52,903 bases of DNA. Origin: Gracilibacteraceae bacterium (GTDB lineage: Bacteria > Bacillota > Desulfitobacteriia > Desulfitobacteriales > Syntrophobotulaceae). Under the pieces are notes generated by a model, which was not told where the DNA came from, did no database searches, and saw only the letters and a list, made by a program, of their open reading frames with translations. The stretch is from positions 1-52,903 of the forward strand of contig JAISAH010000060.1 of assembly GCA_031266805.1 (NCBI GenBank), written 5' to 3'. A program made the position numbers and the translations under genes. Positions 36,015-42,303 of the stretch are shown here, piece after piece (the first letter of the stretch is position 1; each line of letters begins with the position of its first letter).

Positions 36015-36215
36015 ATGAGCGCAAAGATCTTACACTTGCCAAGGGGTACAGTCTCTCAGCCTGAATGCGCGCTGTGCGAAAATTCAGCCCCGGTGCATAT
36101 TTTTCGCGGCCTGCCGGTCTGCCAGTCCTGCATAGATTTATTTCGGAGGCGGACGGGCGCCGAGCTCGCCGTCGTTAGAGAACTTCACGGGACGGAAAGT
36201 TCCGTCCACAGCTGA
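36015..36215 (+). CDS. Small Cys4 zinc-finger protein, Gin/CsfB-like
   Basis: A 66-residue protein with two CXXC pairs, CALCENSAPVHIFRGLPVC and CQSCI, forming a treble-clef or zinc-ribbon site. The spacing and the hydrophobic residues between the pairs resemble Gin (CsfB), the small inhibitor of sigma-G in sporulating Bacillus, but the similarity is only to the zinc motif. GAGGAG precedes the ATG. It stands alone between the Ter terminator and the recombinase. If it is Gin-like it would support a sporulating host, but a role as a general zinc-finger cannot be excluded. Confidence 0.65.
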   Translation: MSAKILHLPRGTVSQPECALCENSAPVHIFRGLPVCQSCIDLFRRRTGAELAVVRELHGTESSVHS

Positions 36216-36239
36216 GCCGGCTTATGCCGGGAAAGGCGA

Positions 36240-36260
36240 GGGTTGGCTGTGAGCCAGCCC
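36240..36260 (+). terminator. Hairpin after the small zinc-finger gene
   Basis: GGGTTGGCT and AGCCAGCCC can form a 9-bp stem with one G-T pair and a three-base loop. There is no T run after it, so it may be a 3'-end stabiliser rather than a terminator. Confidence 0.4.
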
Positions 36261-36336
36261 ATTACATAAAAGTTATAAAATGGCAGGATCGTGCGAGGGG
36301 TGAAACGTCTCAGCATCTAGAATCAATCCCCTCGTC

Positions 36337-36357
36337 ATTCTGGGCTCGTCCCAGAAT
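36337..36357. repeat. Dispersed 21-bp palindrome, copy A
   Basis: Arms ATTCTGGG and CCCAGAAT surround the centre CTCGT. It is followed by CCATGTCCC. It lies in the 247-base gap before the recombinase gene, whose only other visible element is a TATAAT at 36411 without a good -35. Confidence 0.8.
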
Positions 36358-36462
36358 CCATGTCCCATTCTGAAGGATGAAGGAGTGGAAGGTGATTGCC
36401 AGCGATACGCTATAATATAGGACAGGACGGGAAAAATCCACGCGAAAGGCGGATGGATCAAG

Positions 36463-37341
36463 ATGGCAAAAATCATGACAACTTTGGAGGAGCGCATCCA
36501 GGCGTATTTGGCGTATCTGCGCGACGAGGAAAAAAGCCGGAACACTTTGAGTAAATACGAGCGGGATCTGCGGCGCTTCATCGGATTTCTCACCGCGGCT
36601 GGCGGAGGCGAGCCGGACAAGACCGGCGTACCGGCCGGGCTGACCAAGGAAATATTGCGGGCCTACAAGGATGAACTCTGCCAAAGCTACGCCGCCGTCA
36701 GCGTCAATTCCATGCTGGCCGCCGTGAACGGGTTTTTGAGTTTCCTGGGGCTGGGTCTGCGTCTCAAGCAATTGCGGATCCAGCGTCAGACGTTTTGCGA
36801 ACAGGACGAGGAGCTGAGCAGGGAGGAATATGGCCGCCTTCTGGAGGCGGCGGCGGAACAGAAGCAAAGCAATCTGAACCTGATCCTACAAGCGATCTGC
36901 GCCACGGGGATCCGCGTGGGAGAACTCGTCCACATCACCGTGGAGGCGGTCCGGGCCGGGCGGGCCGACGTCCTGAGCAAGGGCAAGGCGCGGCGGATCT
37001 TCATCCCCGCCGATCTGCGCCGCCTCCTGCTGGAGCATATCGAGCGGAAAAAGCTGACGACCGGTAGCATTTTCCTCACCCGGAACGGAAAACCCGTGCA
37101 TCGCAGCAATATCTGGCGCGGGATGAAAAACCTGAGCGCGGCGGCCGGGGTAGCGGCGGCCAAGCTGTTTCCCCATAATCTGCGCCGGCTGTTCGCTCGC
37201 GTTTACTATGACATGGAAAAGGACATCGCCCGGCTGGCCGATATCCTCGGGCACAGCGACGTCCGCACCACGCAGCTCTATGTCATGTCCAGCGGGCAGG
37301 AGCATGAGCGGCAGCTGAACGGCATGGATCTGGTCTCTTAA
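36463..37341 (+). CDS. Tyrosine recombinase (Xer/phage integrase type), proposed invertase of the adjacent switch
   Basis: A 292-residue tyrosine recombinase with an N-terminal core-binding SAM-like domain (about 1-100) and a full catalytic domain. The catalytic set is complete: R151 in ATGIRVGELV, K173 in SKGKARRIF, H238 and R241 in HNLRRLFARVYY, H264 in LGHSD, and the nucleophile Y273 in TTQLYV. The length fits XerC/D and phase-variation invertases such as FimB-type or RecV-type proteins. It is not beside a dif-like replication locus. Fifty bases after its stop begins the first of two inverted 24-bp core sites that enclose a promoter, so it probably acts on them; this is inference from position. 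Confidence 0.92.
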   Translation: MAKIMTTLEERIQAYLAYLRDEEKSRNTLSKYERDLRRFIGFLTAAGGGEPDKTGVPAGLTKEILRAYKDELCQSYAAVSVNSMLAAVNGFLSFLGLGLRLKQLRIQRQTFCEQDEELSREEYGRLLEAAAEQKQSNLNLILQAICATGIRVGELVHITVEAVRAGRADVLSKGKARRIFIPADLRRLLLEHIERKKLTTGSIFLTRNGKPVHRSNIWRGMKNLSAAAGVAAAKLFPHNLRRLFARVYYDMEKDIARLADILGHSDVRTTQLYVMSSGQEHERQLNGMDLVS

Positions 37342-37391
37342 CGATCCAGACCCGCGTCTGCGCTGGGGCGAACTGAGTGCCGAGACATAAA

Positions 37392-37415
37392 ACAACATAA
37401 TTCATATTATGTAGT
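37392..37415 (+). repeat. Left recombination core site of the invertible segment
   Basis: 24 bp: arm ACAACATAA, spacer TTCATA, arm TTATGTAGT. The arms are inverted repeats with one mismatch. Compared with the reverse complement of the right site, 23 of 24 positions are identical, including the spacer. The size (9-bp arms, 6-bp spacer) is that of tyrosine recombinase core sites such as dif. A TATGAAT just after it gives a second possible dyad. Confidence 0.8.
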
Positions 37416-37673
37416 ATGAATAGCACGTAAAAAGCGGCGGCGACCAGCGTTGAGACATATTTTGACATAATTATATGTAAAAACCGCAGAAATGTCAAGG
37501 ATAATGCTGGAAATATGACAAAAATTCAAATTTTGGCTAAAGCAAAGCAGACCTCCCTTTGTTTGCCTTTGCCCTGAATTGGCGGCGAGCCGGAAAGGGA
37601 CGAGTTTCTGCGCCTGAATTATACATATAAGGTGTTTGCTGGCAGGGAGAGAAGTTTCGGCGCTCATAAATTA
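37416..37673. other. Predicted invertible DNA segment carrying a promoter
   Basis: The 258 bases between the two inverted core sites contain no convincing gene. They hold a consensus sigma-A promoter on the minus strand and an AT-rich stretch behind its -35 that could act as an UP element. On the plus strand I see no promoter of comparable quality. Inversion through the two sites would reverse the promoter from leftward (towards the recombinase 3' end) to rightward (towards the surface-protein gene). This is the shape of a phase-variation switch of the fim or cwpV kind. Confidence 0.75.
37470..37498 (-). promoter_or_regulatory. Perfect consensus sigma-A promoter inside the invertible segment, now pointing left
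   Basis: On the minus strand TTGACA (37493-37498), a 17-base spacer and TATAAT (37470-37475) match the consensus in all twelve positions. In the present orientation the transcript would start near 37463, cross the left core site and run antisense into the recombinase 3' end. After inversion it would start near 37626 and run through the right core site towards the surface-protein gene about 690 bases away. Confidence 0.85.
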
Positions 37674-37697
37674 ACTACATAATATGAATTATGTAGT
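37674..37697 (-). repeat. Right recombination core site of the invertible segment
   Basis: 24 bp: arm ACTACATAA, spacer TATGAA, arm TTATGTAGT on the plus strand. The arms are a perfect 9-bp inverted repeat. The spacer is the reverse complement of the left site's TTCATA, so the two asymmetric sites are in inverted orientation, the arrangement that gives inversion rather than deletion. Confidence 0.82.
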
Positions 37698-37801
37698 AAA
37701 GGGCGGACCGGTCTCCGCCGCGGGAAATCACCTCAATAAGGGAAGGAGCGTTTGGTAAAATATGTAAAATATCCGGATCCCCAGAAAGGGCGGAGGCATG
37801 G

Positions 37802-37822
37802 ATTCCGGCATAAAGCCGGAAT
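37802..37822. repeat. Dispersed 21-bp palindrome, copy B
   Basis: Arms ATTCCGGC and GCCGGAAT with centre ATAAA. Confidence 0.8.
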
Positions 37823-37910
37823 GACGGAGAGGATCAGGGTTTCAGTCCCCTACCGTCATTGCGAGGCGCTCCCAGCGCCGCGGCAATCCATGTCCCATTG
37901 TCCCTCCTCC

Positions 37911-38014
37911 CGTCACTGTTGGCAAGAGCGCCTACTAAGCGCCTGCGGCGCAAGGCGCTCTAAGCCCCAGTACGGACTCGGGCTTCGCCGCTAAAGCGGC
38001 AGTCTCGTACCTGC
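37911..38014 (+). repeat. About 100-bp direct repeat, first copy
   Basis: Begins CGTCACTGTTGGCAAGA and ends GGCAGTCTCGTACCTGC. The second copy lies 260 bases downstream. The copies differ by small indels inside a GC-rich hairpin (GCGCC...GGCGC) and at scattered bases. After each copy or near it a CCCAGTGAA(A/T)CAAGC motif also repeats. No coding capacity is evident. Confidence 0.75.
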
Positions 38015-38137
38015 GCTCCTACCCAGTGAAACAAGCTCGCAGAGCGCAGTTGAACTGCGGGTAGGAGCCATGCAACAGGTTCCCAGTGAATCAAGCCGCG
38101 CAGCGGCGCAGATGAGCTGTTGGAACCGAACTGCTGC

Positions 38138-38158
38138 ATTCTGGGCTTGTCCCAGAAT
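38138..38158. repeat. Dispersed 21-bp palindrome, copy C
   Basis: Arms ATTCTGGG and CCCAGAAT with centre CTTGT; nearly identical to copy A and also followed by CCATG. Confidence 0.8.
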
Positions 38159-38170
38159 CCATGCCACCCG

Positions 38171-38270
38171 CGTCACTGTTGGCAAGACCGCCTAAGCGCC
38201 GCAGGCGCAAGGCGCTCTAGGCCATAGTACGGACTCGACTAGACCGCTGAAGCGGCAGTCTCGTACCTGC
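38171..38270 (+). repeat. About 100-bp direct repeat, second copy
   Basis: Same ends as the copy at 37911 (CGTCACTGTTGGCAAGA to GTCTCGTACCTGC), with a shorter central hairpin. It ends 46 bases before the surface-protein start. Confidence 0.75.
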
Positions 38271-38291
38271 ATTCCGGACTCGTTCCGGAAT
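38271..38291. repeat. Dispersed 21-bp palindrome, copy D
   Basis: Arms ATTCCGGA and TCCGGAAT around CTCGT, just before the ribosome binding site of the surface-protein gene. A hairpin here could affect translation. Confidence 0.8.
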
Positions 38292-38315
38292 CCAAAAAGG
38301 AAGGAGTTTTCAATC

Positions 38316-41300
38316 ATGAAGCAAACTAAAGGCCTGCTTGTCGTTTTAGTCGTTCTAATATTGCTGCTGACCCTGGTTCCGGCGGGCGCCGCGCTGGCGG
38401 CGGCGACGAAGACGAACATCACGGGCAGTTTCACCGATCCGAATTTCCTGGCTGCCTTGCGTGACGTATTGAGCAAAGACGCGTCCGAACCGATTTACAA
38501 CGTGGATATCGAGGGCATGAAGGGCTTAAGCCTCGACGGCTGGGATATCGCCAACCTGGACGGGATTGAGCTTTTCACCGACCTGGAGGTGCTTTGGTGC
38601 CATGACAATCAACTGACGACGCTGGACATGAGCCATAATCCCGCGTTGCGGACTCTTCACTGCCGCAACAACCAACTGACGGCGCTCAACGTGAGCAATA
38701 ATCCCGCGCTGGAAACCCTAATTTGTGACGGCAACCGACTGACGGCGCTGGGCGTGAGCAATAACACCGCGCTGTGGAATCTTCACTGCTCCAACAACCA
38801 ACTGGCGGCGCTGGACGTGAGCAAGAACGCCGCGCTGTGGACGCTTGACTGCAGTTACAATCAGCTGACGGCGCTGGATTTGGGCGAGAATACCGCGCTG
38901 GAGTCTCTTGTCTGCTTTGAAAATCGACTGACGGTGTTAGATGTGAGCAAAAACATTGCGCTGGCAGAGCTTTGGTGCGATAACAATCAACTGACGGCGC
39001 TGGGCGTGAACGGAGCTATCGCGCTGGAGACGCTTAACTGCTTTGAAAATCAACTGACGGAGCTGGACGTGAGCAATAACACCGCGCTGACGCGGCTTGA
39101 CTGCTCCGACAATCAACTGACGGCGCTGGTGGGCGTGAGCAAGAACACCGCGCTGGAGCAGCTTGACTGCGGTAACAATCAACTGACGGCGCTGGATGTG
39201 AGCAAGAACATTGCGCTGGATTATCTTGGCTGCCGCTACAATCAACTGACGGCGCTGGACGTGAGCAAAAACATTGCGCTGGCAGAACTTTGGTGCGATA
39301 ACAATCAGCTGACGGCGCTCGACGTGAGCCAGAACACCGCGCTGAACGGTCTTTATTGCCACAGCAATCAACTAATAGAACTGGACGTGAGCAAGAACGC
39401 CGCGCTGACAGGGCTTGTCTGCAACAACAATCAGTTGACGACACTGAATGTGAGCAATAACCCCGCGCTGAATTATCTTTATATTGACCACAACAAGCTG
39501 CCCTCCCTGAGCGCCATTGTCGGGTTAGACAACACACAGGTGATTACAGACGAGCTCGAGACGGACTTTTATGGTCAGCCCTACTTCCGCTACACGCCGC
39601 AAAACACGGGCGACGGCAAAGAATATTCGTACACAAACCTCAGCTATTCCTTTGAATGGGAAACAGGGTGGGGGACTAATTCGGACGCGGTTGGCGGATG
39701 CACACTCAGCTTCCGACTGTCAGGCGATTTGACTGGCATCGCTGCTGTGCTTATTGCGGTCGGCACACCAACAGCTGATTGGACGCCGACGTCCATCCAG
39801 GAGCAGACAGAGTTCATCATACCAATATGGAAAAACGCGGGCGTAATCTCTGGGGGCGGAACATTTGACGGTTATGTAACCAACGGCTTTCCTATTGATG
39901 AAGATGAATTAGGGATGGCTGGAGAAATCCTGTGCCTCGTTCTTGATCAAAATTGCGACGCGCTTGGTTATGTCTTGATCCCGGTGACTTTGCCCAGCGA
40001 GGTTGGCGGCGGCGGCACACCCGGCGGCTCTTTTACTTTGACCCAGGCCGGGATCACTTACGGCCAGACGCTGGCTGATCCCCGCGTCGCCGGTAGCGCC
40101 GTTGGCGCGGTCACTTATTCCTACTCCGGTACGCTATTGAGCGGCGCCGCTTACGGCCCCATAAGCGTCAAACCTTCCGAGGCCGGCCGATACACCGTCA
40201 CCGGCGCCGATACTTCCGGTCACACCGCTTCCGCCGATTTCACCATCGCGCCCAAAGCCCTGACCCTGAGTGGTCTGAGCGTCGTGACCAAGACCTATGA
40301 CCGCTCCGTCGACGCCGTTCTCACCGGTACGCCGGTCCTCACGGGCAAAGTGGGCACGGACGACGTTGCTGTGAGCGCGGGCACCGCCGTTTTTGACAGC
40401 GCCGTCGCCGGCGCAAACAAGAATGTGAGCGTGACGGGCCTGACCCTTACGGGCGCGAAAGCTTTCAACTATACCTTGCCCGCTACGCTTAGCCTGAAAG
40501 GTGAGATCAAGGCGCTGAGCGCGGGCGACGCCCCGTTAGTCACGCCAAATCTTTCCGGATCGGAACAGGTGAAACTGACAGACACCCCGCCGATCTACAA
40601 CGCCGACCCGGCGACTGACGCCGAACTATGGGATATGGTTTATAAACTGCGCGAGGACACGGCCTTCCGCTCTGTGACGCCGGAATCGTCCGCCAATCTG
40701 CTGTTTATGGATCTGACCCTCGTGCTGACCTCTGACGGGACGACGCCTTACACCCTGAAACCCGGGGAAAGCTTGAACGTGGTCTTCCCGTATCCCAGCG
40801 CCGCCGTCGCCCAGAATTACAAAAATTACCGTTTTGTGCTGCTGCATTATACCTCCGGCGACGAGACGGAAATCATCACTATAAAAGCCGAAAGCTACGG
40901 CATCGAAGCCACGCTGACCGAACTCTCGCCTTACGCTCTGGCCTGGACGCAGATCAGCTCCGGCAGCAGGAGCGGCGGCGGAGGCGGGGGCGCGCAGCCG
41001 CCGGTCGTACCGACCGCGCCGATCACGGTGAGCAAAGCCACACTCTCTTATATCTCCGGTATAAACCGGGTGGAAACCTCCGTCACCATCTCCCGTCAAG
41101 GCTGGACGAGCGCCGAGACGGTAATCCTCGCCCCCGGCGGACAGAACAATCTGATCGACGCCCTGACCGTCGCCCCTCTGGCCGGTCAGGAAAAAGCTCC
41201 GATTTTGCTTACCACCGGCAGCCTTGACCCCGCCATAGTCACGGAGATCCAGCGGCTCGGCGCGAAAAAGATCTACGCCGTAGGTGCGATAAGTCAGGAT

Positions 41301-41831
41301 GTGATTGACGCGTTGCAGGTGGCGCTGCCCGGCGTCACGGTGGAAGTATTGAAAGGAAGTAACAGGTTTGAGACCGCGAACTTGGTGGGCGCGAAACTGA
41401 CCGCGCCGCAGGGCACGTTTGTCGTTGGCTATAACGCCATCGCCGACGCCGTCAGCGCGGCCTCTTTCGCCGCCGCTAACGGCTACGTTATCCAAATAGC
41501 AAACCCGAACGGCAGCGTCAGCGCCGCGCCTACAGGGACAGCCTATGTTTTGGGCGGCCCGACTCTCGTGAGCGACGTGGCCGGAGCGACGCGGCTTTAC
41601 GGCGCGACGCGCTACGAGACGAACAAGGCCATCCGTGACGCCCTGACCTTTGAGTACACGAATATTTACACGGCGGACGGGAATACGCTGGTGGACGCCC
41701 TGACAGGCTCCGCCTTAGCCGCTCAGACCAAAGCCGCCATAGTCCTCCTGCCGGGGAATGATCCTACGGGCGTGGATTTTGGGAAGATCACCACAGAGAC
41801 TAAGGTGTATGCTTTTGGCGGCGCGAAGTGA
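38316..41831 (+). CDS. Large secreted LRR/CWB2 surface protein
   Basis: A 1171-residue exported protein. The signal peptide (1-30) has a Lys start, the core GLLVVLVVLILLLTLVPAG and an ALAA cleavage region. Residues about 90-395 form 15 leucine-rich repeats of 21 residues of the pattern NQLTALDVSKNTALxxLxC; one unit has an extra residue. Beta-rich MBG/YDG-like domains follow (about 570-735; TKTYDRSVDAVLTG). After a Ser/Gly linker, three cell-wall-binding repeats (CWB2, about 910-1171) carry the NRVET, SNRFET and ATRYET signatures. CWB2 repeats attach proteins to anionic cell-wall polymers in clostridia. LRRs usually bind partners, so adhesion is likely. ATG follows GGAAGGAG. It is the likely target of the invertible promoter. 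Confidence 0.9.
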   Translation: MKQTKGLLVVLVVLILLLTLVPAGAALAAATKTNITGSFTDPNFLAALRDVLSKDASEPIYNVDIEGMKGLSLDGWDIANLDGIELFTDLEVLWCHDNQLTTLDMSHNPALRTLHCRNNQLTALNVSNNPALETLICDGNRLTALGVSNNTALWNLHCSNNQLAALDVSKNAALWTLDCSYNQLTALDLGENTALESLVCFENRLTVLDVSKNIALAELWCDNNQLTALGVNGAIALETLNCFENQLTELDVSNNTALTRLDCSDNQLTALVGVSKNTALEQLDCGNNQLTALDVSKNIALDYLGCRYNQLTALDVSKNIALAELWCDNNQLTALDVSQNTALNGLYCHSNQLIELDVSKNAALTGLVCNNNQLTTLNVSNNPALNYLYIDHNKLPSLSAIVGLDNTQVITDELETDFYGQPYFRYTPQNTGDGKEYSYTNLSYSFEWETGWGTNSDAVGGCTLSFRLSGDLTGIAAVLIAVGTPTADWTPTSIQEQTEFIIPIWKNAGVISGGGTFDGYVTNGFPIDEDELGMAGEILCLVLDQNCDALGYVLIPVTLPSEVGGGGTPGGSFTLTQAGITYGQTLADPRVAGSAVGAVTYSYSGTLLSGAAYGPISVKPSEAGRYTVTGADTSGHTASADFTIAPKALTLSGLSVVTKTYDRSVDAVLTGTPVLTGKVGTDDVAVSAGTAVFDSAVAGANKNVSVTGLTLTGAKAFNYTLPATLSLKGEIKALSAGDAPLVTPNLSGSEQVKLTDTPPIYNADPATDAELWDMVYKLREDTAFRSVTPESSANLLFMDLTLVLTSDGTTPYTLKPGESLNVVFPYPSAAVAQNYKNYRFVLLHYTSGDETEIITIKAESYGIEATLTELSPYALAWTQISSGSRSGGGGGGAQPPVVPTAPITVSKATLSYISGINRVETSVTISRQGWTSAETVILAPGGQNNLIDALTVAPLAGQEKAPILLTTGSLDPAIVTEIQRLGAKKIYAVGAISQDVIDALQVALPGVTVEVLKGSNRFETANLVGAKLTAPQGTFVVGYNAIADAVSAASFAAANGYVIQIANPNGSVSAAPTGTAYVLGGPTLVSDVAGATRLYGATRYETNKAIRDALTFEYTNIYTADGNTLVDALTGSALAAQTKAAIVLLPGNDPTGVDFGKITTETKVYAFGGAK
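38580..39510 (+). repeat. 63-bp LRR repeat array inside the surface-protein gene
   Basis: About 15 tandem units. Two non-adjacent units, near 38941 and 39265, are almost identical at DNA level over about 60 bases, which points to recent duplication or gene conversion within the array. Confidence 0.85.
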
Positions 41832-41843
41832 CGAATCCTTTGG

Positions 41844-41864
41844 ATTCCGGCATAAAGCCGGAAT
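41844..41864. repeat. Dispersed 21-bp palindrome, copy E
   Basis: Arms ATTCCGGC and GCCGGAAT with centre ATAAA, the same as copy B and preceded by CCTTTGG. It lies 12 bases after the surface-protein stop. Confidence 0.8.
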
Positions 41865-41874
41865 GACGGGATGT

Positions 41875-41900
41875 GTATGGCGGTGATGTTCCAACGAGGA
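41875..41900 (+). repeat. 26-bp direct repeat, first copy
   Basis: Starts GTATGGCGGTGATG and ends CCAACGAGGA; identical to a copy 116 bases downstream. A reverse-complement fragment (CACCGCCAT) lies between them near 41956. Confidence 0.8.
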
Positions 41901-41990
41901 TAGACGCGCGACCGCGCGAGAAGCGAAACAGGGAGCGCGGCTATCGGCAGGAACACACCGCCATGAGAACAACTGAAGGTGATAACCCGC

Positions 41991-42016
41991 GTATGGCGGT
42001 GATGTTCCAACGAGGA
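41991..42016 (+). repeat. 26-bp direct repeat, second copy
   Basis: Identical to the copy at 41875. It lies just before the hairpin terminator. The 472-base gap between the surface-protein and dxr genes is made of these repeats, two palindromes, the terminator, a 20-bp palindrome and the dxr promoter; I see no gene in it. Confidence 0.8.
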
Positions 42017-42030
42017 ACCAAGTAATAGAG

Positions 42031-42071
42031 AAAACGAAGGGCAAGGGAATTACCCCCTTGCTCTTCGTTTT
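42031..42071. terminator. Strong bidirectional-looking hairpin terminator after the surface-protein gene
   Basis: AAAACGAAGGGCAAGGG pairs with CCCTTGCTCTTCGTTTT, giving a 17-bp stem with one G-T pair and a short loop. The A run on one side and T run on the other would let it work in both directions, though the T run has only four bases. Confidence 0.7.
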
Positions 42072-42082
42072 GAATCCTTTGG

Positions 42083-42103
42083 ATTCCGGAACAAGTCCGG
42101 AAT
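42083..42103. repeat. Dispersed 21-bp palindrome, copy F
   Basis: Arms ATTCCGGA and TCCGGAAT with centre ACAAG, preceded by CCTTTGG like copy E. Confidence 0.8.
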
Positions 42104-42163
42104 GACGGGGAGGGAAACCCGGAAGACGGGGAACCCGCCGGTATTCATCTCACCGCCGTAGGG

Positions 42164-42183
42164 GGGTTCAAAATTTTGAACCC
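42164..42183. repeat. Perfect 20-bp palindrome upstream of dxr
   Basis: GGGTTCAAAA followed by TTTTGAACCC with no spacer. It lies about 70 bases before the dxr -35. It could be a regulator site or a transcript hairpin from the left. Confidence 0.7.
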
Positions 42184-42232
42184 TACCCGTTCCCATTTCG
42201 AAAAGGAAGGGGACGTTTTTTCCGCGACGCTA

Positions 42233-42261
42233 TTGAAGAACGGGGCGGTAAGTGGTAGACT
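42233..42261 (+). promoter_or_regulatory. Promoter of the dxr operon
   Basis: TTGAAG and TAGACT are 17 bases apart, about 40 bases before the dxr GTG, followed by GGAGG. Confidence 0.6.
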
Positions 42262-42303
42262 GTAAGCAGGCGGGTAAAAGCGGGAGCGAAACGGAGGAAC
42301 TCT

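Larger units (their letters stand above)
37698..38315. other. Long untranslated leader rich in repeats between the switch and the surface-protein gene
   Basis: These 618 bases hold no convincing gene. They contain three 21-bp palindromes, a half copy of the MITE-like repeat near 37854, and two copies of a 100-bp block. The surface-protein gene has a GGAAGGAG ribosome binding site but I find no good promoter in the 300 bases before it. If transcribed from the invertible promoter, this region would be a structured 5' leader. Confidence 0.7.

Noticed and set aside
36261-36285. A third recombinase core site (ATTACATAA) upstream of the recombinase gene
   Set aside because: Only the left arm resembles the core sites (8 of 9); there is no matching right arm at the six-base spacing.
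37752-37994. An 80-codon open frame starting with TTG after GGAAGGAG in the repeat-rich leader
   Set aside because: The ribosome binding site is only about three bases from the TTG, and the encoded peptide is read through palindrome B, the half MITE and part of the 100-bp repeat. Composition is not protein-like. It looks like a chance frame through repeats.
38580-39510. CRISPR array suspected from regular repeats
   Set aside because: The 63-bp period is continuous with an open frame and encodes LRR units; there are no unique spacers and no cas genes.
42031-42071. tRNA-like fold
   Set aside because: The sequence folds as one long hairpin with A and T flanks, and lacks a T-loop and anticodon arm.
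36463-42303. Integrated prophage or integrative element
   Set aside because: A tyrosine recombinase is present but there are no phage, plasmid transfer or relaxase genes, no tRNA target and no direct att repeats. The inverted sites fit an invertase better.
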